64,000 bases of DNA. It comes from Ancylostoma caninum (lineage: Eukaryota; Nematoda; Chromadorea; Rhabditida; Ancylostomatidae). This document shows positions 47,216 to 59,003 of this stretch, in pieces. The notes below the pieces were generated by a model. That model was given only the letters and a program-made list of their open reading frames with translations, ran no database searches and had not been told where the DNA came from. Position 1 is the stretch's first letter; each line of letters opens with the position of its first letter. Both the position numbers and the translations under genes were made by a program. The DNA lies in assembly GCA_037903475.1 (NCBI GenBank), contig JBAJFG010000454.1, positions 1,302,001 through 1,366,000 of the forward strand, in the 5' to 3' direction.

Positions 47216-48142
47216 GTGCGAACAGTGCAGCAATTAACAATGGAAGGGTGGATGAAATCCGAGGAAGAAAGCTCGTCCAGAGCTGCACTGTACATATTCT
47301 GCGAGGTATAAAACATCCTATGCTCTTGCCTCATCGCTAAAGGATTTCCTGGTGAGAAGAGAAAATAAACTAGGTAAACAGCTTGTGTTTTTGAAGGATC
47401 CTACCCAAGCTCTCGGTATTGTCCAGTACAAAAGCGACGAAATAGTAAATTCACTGTCCCTAACGATACATGCACAATACGGACATAGTCAAAAAGCATC
47501 AGCTGTTTGAGGATGAGCTAAGGAACGAAAAAGCAGTCACAGCATCTATAGAGCAAATAACTATCTAAAGTGCTTTCCTTGCAACGAGGGGTTTGCAAAA
47601 CGTGCCCGCTTTGTTGAAATGATCGAAAGGTATAGCCACGTTAATTTACGCATGGAAAAATCTCTGGCAGGTTTCTGAACGTGACAGGCCTACCTAGGAA
47701 CGAATAAAATCGAATAACTCAATTCATTCAATTAATTCAGGACTAAATCCGAAGAACTCGAATGTTCAAGAAAAAGAAGATGGTTCCAAATGCCTCCTTA
47801 TCATTCGTGAAGGATCGCATTGCTACCTCTTTCTGCTACCTCTTTCTCAAACATTCGAACTATAGACTTATTCGGAATCGAATTTCCGAATTTCGAATAA
47901 ATCGACAGCTACCTCATACACTAGTCGGTACTAGCGATAGCGGTTAGCTGACAGGTTATCTTTTAGCCTAAATAATGTTAGGAAACGCAGGACGTGAAAG
48001 TTGGTTTGCTAACCTGGTTTCGCTTGGCTTGCATCCTTGAATCCTAGCCTCGTTAGTAACAGTTGATTTCGTAGTACAGATCCGGGAACGTTCCTCTAAC
48101 ATCTATTTGAAATCTGTGACCGCTCTCCTACAGGACCAAGTA
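47216..48142. other. No recognised gene
   Basis: Unassigned AT-rich DNA with a short local duplication near 47825 (GCTACCTCTTTCT twice). Confidence 0.4.
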
Positions 48143-48570
48143 TTGGGTTGGGGAATAAGTTCGTGCGTTTTTTCAACTTGTTTTTTTTTTCACGGTGATT
48201 TGAACTTTGCTTGACTTGCCATCGTTACCAGCTCTGTAGCTCCTAACTTGCTCTTTACAATCACTGCTACCCGTTCTTCAATTAATTCCTGCTCTACCTT
48301 CTTTTCTACCGCATGGAATGTGACCCTCCAAGTCAACGAAATGGGACCTCTCCGCCACTGACTACTAGTCGACTTCAATCGTGGATCAAATGTGGCTAAA
48401 TTGGCTAACTATATCAATAATATCCAAGGAGAAACCTTTACTGCTGGAAGGACAGCATAGAAGACGCATGCCCGCTTTAGACAGAGCAATCTTGACCTCG
48501 AAGTTGCTTCTCGTTCTGGACGCCCTGTTTGCGGGACATAAAGGCAATTATTCGCTGTGGTTGCTTTAGA
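48143..48570 (+). mobile_element. Mariner element D, 5' fragment with a nested hAT-type end
   Basis: After TA (48141-48142) the sequence TTGGGTTGGGGAATAAGTTC with GTGCGTTTTT is a typical mariner terminus. From 48372 the shifted plus-strand frames give NRGSNVAKLANYINNIQGET then ARFRQSNLDLEVASRSGRP, the DNA-binding half of a mariner transposase. No right end or catalytic part follows. The stretch up to 48360 ends TCCGCCACTG, the hAT-type terminal motif in reverse, so a MITE seems to sit inside. Confidence 0.55.
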
Positions 48571-49163
48571 TGTAAGCAATAGTCACTACTGATGCTAACG
48601 CTTAACAAAGTGTAGGTTTAGCTAACGCATTCTGTGCGAAACCCCAAAATGCTCAATATGGGGTGATCGTTCACTTTGGAAATGCTCGATTACTACAAGC
48701 AAATTTCACCAAAATGACTAGCAAAAAACTTGAACGTAAGGAATTTCCACTACTACCGACTCTACAGGTCTAGTGCGGTCATACACAGCTTATTTCGTTC
48801 AGTTCCGTATTTATTCCATAAACTTTACTAAATAGTTGCGGTTGCTGGCTACAAATTGAGTTATCTCAAACATAGCAATTTTCCATAGATATAGAGCCGA
48901 TGAGCCGTCCTGATTCTGGTAGCATTAATAGAAGAGGGAAAGAGCTATGCAACCCTTTAAATGTGGTTGACAATGTTGGTTTAGATTAGTGGTTTCCCAC
49001 GTCGGACACTGTGAGTGATATGATCGAAATTCTTATTGAATCGCTTAAAGAAGGTGAAATCGCAAAGCTACAGATGTTCTGAATTGAAAGGGGCTTTCAG
49101 CTGCTTGCAACAGAATCTTCCTCTTCTGCAAATTTAAATTTTCGAAAAAAAATTTTGCACTAC
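48571..49163. other. No recognised gene
   Basis: May include the decayed rest of mariner D, but no motif is visible. Confidence 0.35.
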
Positions 49164-49382
49164 CTACTCAGAGCTGAGATTCGTGAAATGGTTAACGTGC
49201 AATGAATTCCAGCTCTGAAGGTGGTCAACACTGGAAACGTTCCACCACTCTTCATCAAATATCAATACTTTTCCCACACGTACGCAGCGCAGCAGACAGC
49301 CATCCCGAATGCGTTGTTGGTAGTCCATTGTAATACCATCGCCGCGCGTCAATGCCTCAATGATGAGTTTAGATAGCAGCAA
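49164..49382 (-). pseudogene. AAA+ ATPase-like (VWA8/MoxR type) exon or relic
   Basis: The minus strand reads LTRGDGITMDYQQRIRDGCL then LRCVRVGKVLIFDEEWWNVS. This recalls the segment of VWA8-type AAA+ proteins leading to Walker B (DG...Y, L..AV..G.+LV.DEADKAP..V). Walker B is partly kept (LIFDEE), but the usual ADKAP is lost. No Walker A was found. It could be a diverged exon or a pseudogene. Confidence 0.35.
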
Positions 49383-49553
49383 TTGACGGCATTCCCGTTT
49401 CCCTTAACACACTGTATTATGTGCTACTTTTGTTCCTTCGCTCAAACCGTAGCACAACCGCGCTGTATCGGATCATTGGAAATTCTAGAAACCTGTGCTC
49501 AATAGAAAATAGTTTTAAAAAAAAGTTTTTTAAGGGAAAAATTTGCAATTTAG

Positions 49554-49817
49554 CTATCCATGAAAAACCAAGAAGTGGGAAATCTGCGGCGCAATGATTA
49601 AGTGCTTGAACGAGACCAAGTTTTCTGGAGTGGAAATTAGATGAATTAAACGGAAAGTATATGTGACAACACGTCCAAAATCATTAACGAATATTATTGG
49701 TGTTAATAAGTAGCTGAATAACTCGTCGATGTGAAGAGGGTACAGCCCTGCGATGTCAGGTTTAATGTCCTCGAATACAAGGGTTTGACCCCAACCAGTG
49801 GGAACACTAAAACTCAT
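49554..49817 (-). other. Coding-like ORF, possibly the same AAA+ gene
   Basis: The minus strand reads LYPLHIDELFSYLLTPIIFV then NDFGRVVTYTFRLI, loosely like the YPYSTRE...FP..GL..VV.NVFDFD block of VWA8. It lies upstream (minus sense) of the Walker B stretch, which is the wrong order for one module. Weak call. Confidence 0.2.
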
Positions 49818-52801
49818 CAGCTAAACTCTACGAATAAGAGCAATGCATTCGGTTGCGTAATTTTCCCACCTAACTGTTCGAAGATATAGAAGATATAGAA
49901 TATAGAACTACAACTTTTGTCATCTGACATTAATAGAGAACTTTAGCCGTTTAGGCCTCCACGAACCAGCACACTTGACGACGATCCTTGTATTTAGAAT
50001 ATTGATGCTCCAATTCCGAAATTTTAGATTATCGTTCTTCACAACTCAAGAATTGCAGAATTATCAGCTTTATGCTGATGTTGAGCGAAGTATGTACATT
50101 GATTGATATGTTTCTCTATTAACTCATCTGTCACCTATTAGGTTTCCTTACTTTTTTTAAAAATTTTCCTTGCTATTAATGGCTCTAGTCGAGTTTCCCA
50201 CGCAGGGCAATGAAGAAAATTCGATGAAATAAACAAGATTGTAATAAAATAAAGTACATGAAGAGTTAGTCAAAAATAGGGTGACGGGAAAACGGAATAC
50301 GAAGGAATTTTTGTAGAGTTATTGTAGAGATTTTGAGCAAGCCTCTGTCTCGGGTATTTCCAAAATCTACAAACTCCATCGAATTAGACCTGGGTAATTT
50401 TGTTACCGTTCGCTGAAACCAACATATTCTTGCACAAATCTTTGAATAAACGCGACTTGTACGACGGAGCACTGTCTAGACAAAACGTCTGGAGACTACT
50501 TCCAAGATGAATCTGGCTTAAAGGCAGAACAAGCCCAATAGCAGCAAAGCTCATGTTCCTGCAGCAATTTTGGCAAACCGGACAAAATGCAAAGGGATTG
50601 CCCTTTATACCATGTTATTAAATTGTTCTGGGCTGCGATTCATGAACTCACAACCAAGCAAAGTAGGCTAGCAAATCAATTTTCACGTCTTGCATCTCTC
50701 AGCATTACATACGTAGTGTATAGGATAACCAATAACGCTAATCATCGTTGGTTTACTTGGATATCGTTCCATGAATGCCTTGTTTCTCTCAAGTCATGGC
50801 TTACTTAACCAACCAACGCTTAGCTGGAACAAGGTACCTGCCATGCAGCAAGCGATCGCAATGTTATTCGCAAATTTGATTTTCTAAGTGGAAATGTCGC
50901 TTGGAACCACCGTCCGCCAGGATAAGCCAAAATCCAGTCACATCCATTGCGCAATGCTTCCAGAACTACATGTGTCAACAGTATCTCTGCTAGTATCCGT
51001 AGATGTGAATCATTGCTATAGTAGTTACGCAACAACTGATGTGCACTAAAAGGTTAAATAGACATTACAAGCTGCAGATGAAAAGGAACATATTCCAGAG
51101 GGTGTTCTGTGATATTCCTGAGCATTTCGTAACATAACGACGACAGCGGAGACGAGGGACCTCATTTACTGCAAATTTTGTGTTGAAGCTGAAGTGTGCC
51201 GTGTAGGAACACCACTAGTTCATCACTATCCTGAAGATATAATGAGGAATAACTATCAGTAACGATGACAATGCTGGCCTATGCTTAGCGCAGGTTGTCC
51301 AACTAGGACCTCCTACTCATGGACCGTTCAACTTATGGTCCTATAGGAAAGGAAGTGCCTATTTTGGCAATGCTTGCTATCACTTCATATGCAGTCTGCT
51401 TACCATTTTCCATCGTTACCTCTGTTTATCTCTGGGATATCAAGCAATGATCTGGTTGCCGAAGATAACGATATGGAAAAGGGTAAGCGCTGCGAAAATC
51501 ACCACGGATCATCCTACTGGGTTGGCTACAGAGCCTTCTCAGCTCCGGATTGCGGAGCAGAAAACTAAATATACATAACTTTGCTCTAGCGGCCAGCACG
51601 TAGTTTTGTGAGCAGGTGCTATCTAGTAGATTGATGCTTTTATAATAAAATGGTGCTGTCGTCCAGAGAAAAAAAAGCATGTTGAACAGAAGTCCTACAG
51701 GCGTGGTTCAGCATAGAAAAATAATGACTACGAATCCCTCGCAGGAATTGGAAATATGACCTGGGCCGTATTCAATATACGTACTTGGCCGTGAGAGGGA
51801 AAACACAGAAGACACACATACCCCCATTCCCACTGCTTTTTTGGCGAGGATAACGCAATTTGAAAATGAAATAGTTTATGGCTCTTTATCTACGTAGTGG
51901 AAATCAACTAGATAAAGATGTCTTGCAGTGAAACGGATGGATTTAAATACCAGTGGCTATGTTTCTCTTGGATAGCAAAATATCCAAACCGCATTAATAT
52001 GTACTTAGGTATATCCGTTAGAGCGCATTTATCCGACTGGATAAAATATATGTACTGGATACGGCCACCGCATTCTACTTCCCAGGAAGGTGGAGATGAA
52101 ACCTAAGGTCACTAACAGGCTCAAAAACTTGCATGAGCGATATTTCCTTCAAGATAAGGAATAACGAGGTAGGTGGTAATTAAATTGAACACAAACCTAT
52201 AGAAAAAGAAAAAAGTTCCACGTTGAGCTGGACCTTTCTCTAGGATTTGGGCTTTAACTCGAGCTTATTCCTGTGGCACTGAATCTAAGGATGTCTTCCG
52301 TAGCTCTGTAAAAATGAAAAGGCAAAACCTAGTGTACATGGACTGCATCGACGGAATTCTCAAAAGAAAAAGTCACATGGATTTTCTAAGGAGAATGAGG
52401 TTGTTTGAGGATGAGAAGGAGATGCTCTGCTGACAAAAAATCTACTTACGTTATCAGACATCGCAAGGAGCACAGGAACAAGTACTTATATAACAAAAGT
52501 ACTTATCACCTTTAAACGTGGACGTTCACCAATGGCAAGATTTTTGAGAACAGCAGCAAATAGTACAGCGGAAATCCTGCTTAGCAAGGTGTTTTTTTTG
52601 TTATCCAGTTCGCTTCGTAATGTGTTAAAAAAGAGGTTTATATCACGCGGAGAGCTCCAGGAATTGAAGCGAACTCATAGGGCCGGTCGTTATTCAGAAA
52701 TTTTAATTGTATAAATTTTTGCTACTGAGAGCGGGAAAATTCCTCCTGTCAATTGGACTGAACGACATTTCAATGATAATTAAGAGAACGAAACCACCTA
52801 C
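49818..52801. other. No confident gene; coding-like patches
   Basis: Minus-strand ORFs at 50266-50472 and 50820-51035 have protein-like composition (for example VVLEALRNGCDWILAYPGGR) but no family match. The segment 50715-50775 is a diverged copy of 250-315. These patches may include downstream exons of the gene starting at 52967. Confidence 0.25.
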
Positions 52802-52967
52802 CAACTGCAGCCAGTCTCCCAATTAGAAATACCACCACGAAGATTGTAAACACGTCATGTCGAACTCTCAGTGACGGTGAGGAGAAGATCGGTGTGTTGT
52901 TCTTCTTCGACCGGACAAAGCCGGGCAGATCCTCTTCGGTCGAGGCGCAAGGAGTTCTGTCCTCCAT
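52802..52967 (-). CDS. First exon of a putative membrane protein gene
   Basis: ATG at 52967, with an in-frame stop just upstream, begins MEDRTPCASTEEDLPGFVRS. A hydrophobic segment (DVFTIFVVVFLIGRLAAVG) follows, then a GTAGGT donor at 52801 in phase 1. The layout suits a type II or multi-pass membrane protein with a short cytoplasmic N-terminus. Later exons were not identified. Signal strength is moderate: good start, good donor, coherent hydrophobic helix. Confidence 0.4.
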
Positions 52968-53479
52968 TGGCAGCCTAGGTCTGTTGAATCAATTAGCCGC
53001 GCAGTATTCGCGAGTTTCTGAAGAGACTGACTTCACGAAGAGAGCTGTAGCTTGCTCAAAGACAGGAATAATCATCTGTTGGGTATACCAGCACTAGATC
53101 ATAGAAATTCGAAGAGGTGTGTAGGATACCAAACGTAAGAACAGCGTAGTGTCGACGCCACTGGTTTATTCGTTTGCGTGGGAGGATTTAGAGCCGATAT
53201 ACAAGCCGCAACAATATGCCACATCACTATAGTACACAAGAATTTCTTCAAATTCATGACCTCCGCCCTTGGAAGGAAGTTGAATAAACTTTCATTCAGC
53301 AGATCCATTACAGTCACAATACAGCATTTTTTTACTAAACGTAAGAAAGGAATATGTGTAGTGTGTCTATCAAAGTAGAAAAGTTTATGGATGAAGGGCC
53401 CACCTCGAAATCGATTTTGAGATTTTAATGTCAGAAGAATTTTCAGGCAACCCTGGTCAAGATGGTATTCAAATTTCCT

Positions 53480-53710
53480 TTTAATACCCCCAAAAAACCC
53501 TTTTCGAACACCTTATTTTTTGAGAGTTTGAAGTGCTTCTTGCGACAGCTATCACAAGCAGTTGCGGAGTTGCGGCATGCAGCGAGAGCGGTGATCTTGA
53601 TCGCTGGAGCCTAAGCGTTTGGGAATGTGACGACTTGTGATAGCCGTCGCAACGGGCATCTTGAAATCTCTGGAAAGAAAGGGTTCAAAATGGTATTTCC
53701 CAACAGTTTT
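53480..53710. repeat. Imperfect inverted-repeat (MITE-like) element
   Basis: TTGCGACAGCTATCACAAG (53540-53558) is matched in reverse complement at 53634-53652 with one mismatch. Weaker complementarity extends outward on both sides to about 53490 and 53700. No coding content. Confidence 0.55.
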
Positions 53711-54182
53711 GTAAGGAAATATTAATGTCGTTATGATCAGTGTCCACTGAGGATTCTTCTGACATGTATTTTTTTTTCTTCTGATCTGAGACATTGTTTT
53801 CATTAGTGAATAGATAGAACCAGCTATTCTATATATTCTATATCGGTGTGAAGACGTACTTTCGAAAAAATGCTAATCATTTGCTGAGAAGCAGCAGAGC
53901 TCTTGTTAAATAAGACTTTCACGGCTGTGCAGCTATGCAGCTTAGGTGAGCGAAAGTGTTACAAGAATACTGGCAGTCAGATGCTTTAGCCTCGAAGAAT
54001 TTCAAAATATGGGAAATGTGGAAGCGAGAAAGGAAGGAACCTAATTCCCCCAGGAACCTAATCCTTGATACTGAAAGAAAAGACAAGAAGTGGAGTTCAG
54101 AAGCTCACAGAAAGAATAGGAAATTTTCGAAAGAAGAAGTCGGAGAATCGTTAGGATCGACTTATGAATGGATGAAAGAACG

Positions 54183-54282
54183 GGTGAATGAATGAATGGA
54201 ATGAATGAATGAATGAATGAATGAATGAATGAATGAATGAATGAATGAATGAATGAATGAATGAATGAATGAATGAATGAAC
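54183..54282. repeat. (AATG)n microsatellite
   Basis: About 24 tetranucleotide units with one GGAATG interruption near the start. ORFs crossing it on both strands are repeat artefacts. Confidence 0.95.
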
Positions 54283-56930
54283 GGAAAACCACTATTTTTA
54301 GAAAGTTGGGCCGAGCTTTTAAGTCTGAATGGATCACAGTAATGATGGGTGGGCTCATGATCGTGGATATGATCACCCATGGGCAACAGGTGGGTGCAGG
54401 AGTTACGGGTAAAGAGCGAATTTGAGTTACACGTTCACACACGTTTACCCTCGGTAATCTCAATGATGCACACGGCTTCAGGTGCAAGTGGTGAGCAGTG
54501 GCGGAAATCATTGAAAGCTCTCGATAGACCATGACTTATCTACTTTTTTAAATGAACAGCTTCTCCAAAGGAAGACATCACCGTGTTAATCATGGGTACA
54601 TTTGATTGGTTACACTTGAACCCATCAAATGTATCCATCGTTAACAAGATGTCAATGCGTTTACCCTGGGTGATCTCATTAATGCAAATAGGCCCAGGCA
54701 AAACATGTGTACTTCCTCCAAGCTAGCAGTGTCAAGCGGTGATAAGTAATAAAAGTATGTACACCAAGATTATCATATTTTTTAGACAAACTCATCCACC
54801 TTGGATGAGCAAGAAGCTTTCAATCTTCCCACAAACATTCCGAAATACAAGTTTTGCAGATAAAAAGATTATAGGAAGTTTTAAGCCGAGCAATCGAAAG
54901 TCGGAGGAGGACTAAAGTCGAACACAATTCATACTCAAGAAAATTTGAATCCATAGAAAAAGTCACCAATTTGAGATTCAAAAAATACGTAAGGGTTTTG
55001 AAACGGTACAGATTGGAAGTGATTCTTGCATGACTGTAGCGCACTAATACTGAATTGAATCCAATTTTTTGTATCGACCGACTCGACGAGCTTTTTTTTC
55101 AGCCATACCGGAATAGAGCAAGAGCACTGCCTCGAATTCTGCAACGGAGGAGCCGTACAGCAGCGACGTACTTCATTGGTTCATTGCAAGGGTGTCACCC
55201 TGATACAGTGTACAGACAGGTGAATCGCTTGGAAGTGAAATGTCAGCGCAGGAAGTCCCCCCGCTCCACACCGACTAATTTGCATAACATTTTGCCGAGC
55301 AAAATGTCAACATTCAAAGCAGAGCTCTTGTCCCAGTCCTAACTCAAGGATCACCTGTGAACTAGCATGTGAAGTACCAGTAATGCTGGTTGCCTGGAGA
55401 AGAAGTACGGCAAGGAACAAAGAAACAGAACTTCGGTCAGTCGTGAGCAGGTTGGGTGCTCCGTGAGAGCGGAGTACAGTGTGTTTCGCAAGGTATTTGA
55501 GTTTTCGCGGGAGCTGGGAATGAGTCAAAGGACAAAAACGATCTAGTGGGGGAGCATCCGGAATATGAGAGTAAATAGAAGAGCGGGGATTGGCTGCTGC
55601 TGCTGCTGGGAAGCAGCGCGGCCGCCGAGCAGGAAACTGCTCGATGGGCCTCTCGTACGAGAGATGCAGCTGAACGCAGCACTTTCGCAAGCACCTTAAG
55701 AGCTTGAATCCGGAAGAGGCTCGGAAACTGGATAGTATGTAGACGAAGAACGTTCAGCAGTGAGCGCAACGCCTGAAATACCCCTACTGCATCCAGGTAA
55801 GCCCTTAGATTTCGTAAAAACCAGCAGTAGACCTGTGCTAGGCACAAGAAAAAAGGTAGTATTTGTTTGCTCTGCAGAAATTTTCCGTGGAAAAATTTCA
55901 TTTCCATTGAATATTGTCTGAGATCTGTAATGAACTACGTTTTCCTCTGACCGCAAGTCTACGTATTAAAAAAAGGCTGACACGAGGAAAAAAGATAAAC
56001 CTAGAGGAATCTCTAATGGATATGGAGGGGTCCAATACCAATTGGTGATGTTCGAGACTGTTGTGACCTACCTATCCCTCTAAAGTGGACAAGTTCCACA
56101 GCAAGAATAGGTACGATTTTATCAACTCGTCTCAGCCGAGGTGAAAATGGCGACTATGGTAAGACGCATCATATGTTGTTGGGTAAACTTGTCCATTTTG
56201 AAAGAGCGAAATTCGTAGGATCTTCCCAGGAGCGCTCACGAGTCTCTCTGCCGATGCGACAAAATTTTCTACCTCTTTCATTTACTTTTTTTTGCCCCAG
56301 CGATAAAACTGCAATGGATAAGTAGGTGTTTCGAACTCCAAAAAATAGCACAAAGGTAAACGTGTGAAGTCATCGCTTTAAATTGGCTGAGAAGGCAAAG
56401 TTTCAGCAAACATGTCCTGTAGATGCCATACACAGTTATACCATTTCAAAATTTTTGTCACTTTTTATGAACATCATGTTTGTAATACCTCTTTTTTTTG
56501 CTTTTCCACCTTTTCTAGGGAGGAGTACATCCCAGAATTTCCTACTACAAAATAACCATGGAACATTCCCTACTGATGGATTCGCATAACATACAGACAG
56601 AGCTAATCTATACTCAAAAACATACTGCTGTAAGGTGATTACACTTGCTCGGGCCTTTTTTTTTTCAAAATTTAACCTCAAGAAGTTTGCGCAAACCTGG
56701 CAGTACCAACCTTCCTACTCAACTTCTGATATTTGAAGAATGGCAGCCACCTTTGCAGATCGCATTGAAATTTATAACTTCCTCAACAGGTTGGGATTGA
56801 ACAGTAAAAAGTGCCTGATTTAGCATAAAAACTTCGAAAGAACCTGCCATTCCTGTGGGTTGACATAAAATATCGCGCTCACCACACCTTGAGGTCGAGC
56901 GAATGTGAGAACTGTAGTACAACAGAATGT
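54283..56930. other. No confident gene
   Basis: A GC-richer patch at 55540-55640 includes a short CTG run. ORFs on both strands at 55055-55907 have no recognised motif. Confidence 0.35.
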
Positions 56931-56933
56931 GGA

Positions 56934-57000
56934 GATGCGCAGACAATCAGAGTGAAAGCGCACAGCTTCGACGCGTGCGAGCGGGTCCGGACTATTGGAG
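56934..57000. repeat. Dispersed GC-rich repeat, copy 1
   Basis: GATGCGCAGACAAT followed by GCGTGCGAGCGGGTCCGG. Both phrases recur in variant form at 58364-58426. Confidence 0.4.
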
Positions 57001-58261
57001 TCTCTCATATCCTCCGAGTGTGTTCACTAATGATCTTCCAGAGTCTAGAATAGGACATGGATGAAATCCCAATTTTTATGCAGTTTATAGTAACACCTTG
57101 CAAATTTTCGTTAGATTTCTTTCCCAATAAAGCAAACTTTATTTCAGCAAAACCTTCCAAAGTGCACGACAAGAAGCGAATTAGCTACGTTTCCCTGCAA
57201 GTGGCCAATTTGTTAAGGCTGGTTTCGCCGCCTTTTCTTCATTAGCGATTCGTTTTGTGTCCATATCATCAACTGAAAGTTAATCCTCCAGTAGAATTGG
57301 TCAACCCTACCTTCCACAACAACTTGATCATAAGTTCGTTTTCACTTCCTTCTCATTTTCTAAAGGGAAACACAAAGTCAAAGAGGCCAGAGCGTTTTGG
57401 ATCCCAACCTGGTTACCACGGTCCCAGTTTCCCACTCAAGAATGGACTAGGATGGCTGGAAGTTCAAACCAAGGTCCTCAATGGACCATCGAGATCACCC
57501 ATATTAAACTCGTTAATTTACCCAAGTTTACCATCTACTTGGCACCCATCAACATGTTTACCAATACCTGACGCTGTCCATACCCAGCTGCTATGATTAT
57601 GAGTTTACCTATAGTTCCGATGATGTATACGGGCCCTGTATAATTTCTGAAGAGTACATAATTACAAAGTTAAAAACGTAGTTAAAAACACATATACGAA
57701 ACAGTCCTCGCTAGTTTCGAGCATAAATCAATGAAGTCGAACTATTCGGGGCTTTGGAAGGCGATAATAATGCGAAACATAAGGCCGAATTATAACGTGT
57801 TATAACGATAACTTGCGCTGCATACGCTACAATTAAACATTTACAAGACTAAGAACTTGGAGCATGGCAACACAAAAATTCTGCTTTTGCTGGGGAATAA
57901 ATTCGCGAAGTTTTCCGCCATTGACATATATCTACACATACATGCACAACAGACAACAAACCAGAAGGATACATTTTGAATAACCCCTATATTAGCTTGT
58001 GATAGTCTTCAACAAAACATCATCTTGCTTTCCTGAACTTTTGAGACAAACGGAAAAGTCGAGAAAAACCAATTTCTCTTTGCTCACGATAGCGCCTAGG
58101 TTCCAAAATATTCATAGTATGCATTGCAAAATACTGTGTGAAAGTCTATGATATTTGCACACGTCTAATGTTTCTCTGGGCATGTGTTATGTAAATGGAA
58201 AAATAATAAATTTTCCCATAAGAAAATACATCACACACGTCGACATTCCAAAGTTTAGAAG
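57001..58261. other. No confident gene
   Basis: The plus-strand stretch 57147-57245 after TTTATTTCAG (AKPSKVHDKKRISYVSLQVA) is exon-like but unrecognised. A mariner-like end phrase (GGGGAATAAATTCGCG) lies near 57891. Confidence 0.25.
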
Positions 58262-58435
58262 ACGCCGGTAGAGTGGACCCGCTCGAACGCGTCGCACCTC
58301 GCACCGCCTGTTTGAACAGGGGTGGACAGAAAGTGGGAAATTTGATCGAGAATGAGAACTGCGGATGCGCAGACAATAAAACCACGACCAGCATGCAGAG
58401 CGGCGCGTGTGACCAGGTCCGTCCCATTAGTCTTT
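58262..58435. repeat. Dispersed GC-rich repeat, copy 2, with inverted ends
   Basis: TGGACCCGCTCGAACGCGTC at the left is loosely complementary to GCGCGTGTGACCAGGTCC at the right. The block GATGCGCAGACAAT is shared exactly with 56934-56947. Confidence 0.4.
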
Positions 58436-58559
58436 TGTACCTAGTGTTTCGCTGTGGCTTCAAAATGTATTTCTCATGAATACCACCCCATCATTCTAAT
58501 TTATCAATGTGTTATGTTGCAATCGAACAGCGCTAGTACAGGTCCTGAGCAATTATAAA

Positions 58560-58571
58560 ATAAATCAGATC
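58560..58571. repeat. Mini-PLE target-site duplication, copy 1
   Basis: ATAAATCAGATC, repeated exactly at 58992-59003. Confidence 0.8.
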
Positions 58572-58661
58572 CCAAGTCCGGTCTTCTTTAAACCTCGGCA
58601 TGATATTCTAATATTTGTATTCTTCTGTTAGCGACGCACGAGGTTGTCAAACTTCTTTATT

Positions 58662-58699
58662 GGCCGACGTTTCGGCGACTTCGCCTTCGTCAGAGCCTG
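58662..58699 (-). ncRNA. Hammerhead-ribozyme-like motif, left arm
   Basis: Reverse-strand copy identical to the right-arm motif at 58905-58942; CTGACGA lies at 58693-58687. Confidence 0.6.
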
Positions 58700-58904
58700 A
58701 AAGAGTCGAGTCGATCCGTTAAAGTACTCGGACAAACACCTCCTCAATCCAACTTCGATCCAGATTATACCCGAAAATCACGAATAACCCTAGCGGTAAC
58801 CCACTCACCTCTTCACAAGTCCGCCGACCGGGTGATGTCACCACATCGAAGTTGGATTGAGAGGGTGTTTGTCCGAGTACATTAACGGATCGACTCGACT
58901 CTTT

Positions 58905-58942
58905 CAGGCTCTGACGAAGGCGAAGTCGCCGAAACGTCGGCC
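58905..58942 (+). ncRNA. Hammerhead-ribozyme-like motif, right arm
   Basis: An outer stem GGCT/GGCC encloses CTGACGA (58911-58917), one extra A, stem II GGCG-AAGT-CGCC, GAAAC (58931-58935) and GTC (58936-58938). CTTT and AAAG further out can extend the outer stem. All invariant core bases of a hammerhead are present. Confidence 0.65.
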
Positions 58943-58991
58943 AATAAAGAAGTTTGACAACCTCGTGCGTCGCTAACAGAAGAATACAAAT

Positions 58992-59003
58992 ATAAATCAG
59001 ATC
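58992..59003. repeat. Mini-PLE target-site duplication, copy 2
   Basis: Exact partner of 58560-58571. Confidence 0.8.

Larger units (their letters stand above)
58572..58991. mobile_element. 420-bp minimal PLE: two inverted ribozyme-bearing ends, no coding region
   Basis: Two 147-bp arms (58613-58759 and 58845-58991) are about 98% reverse complements around an 85-bp spacer. Each arm ends a PLE and holds a hammerhead-like motif. A 41-bp tail (58572-58612), with AAACCTCGGCAT, is present on the left only. A perfect 12-bp duplication shows that it inserted as a unit. With no ORF, it must depend on a trans-acting PLE enzyme. Confidence 0.8.

Noticed and set aside
46909..47334. 141-codon minus-strand gene
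   Set aside because: Both strands are open through the GC-rich island; no motif.
48143..49450. Complete mariner element
   Set aside because: Only the left end and the DNA-binding half are visible; no right inverted repeat was found.
50820..51035. Glycosyltransferase-like exon
   Set aside because: A faint resemblance to a DW.L motif only; the DxD-type acidic motif is absent.
54041..54532. Repetitive His/Ser/Phe/Ile protein across the AATG array
   Set aside because: A four-base repeat read in frame; no gene signals.
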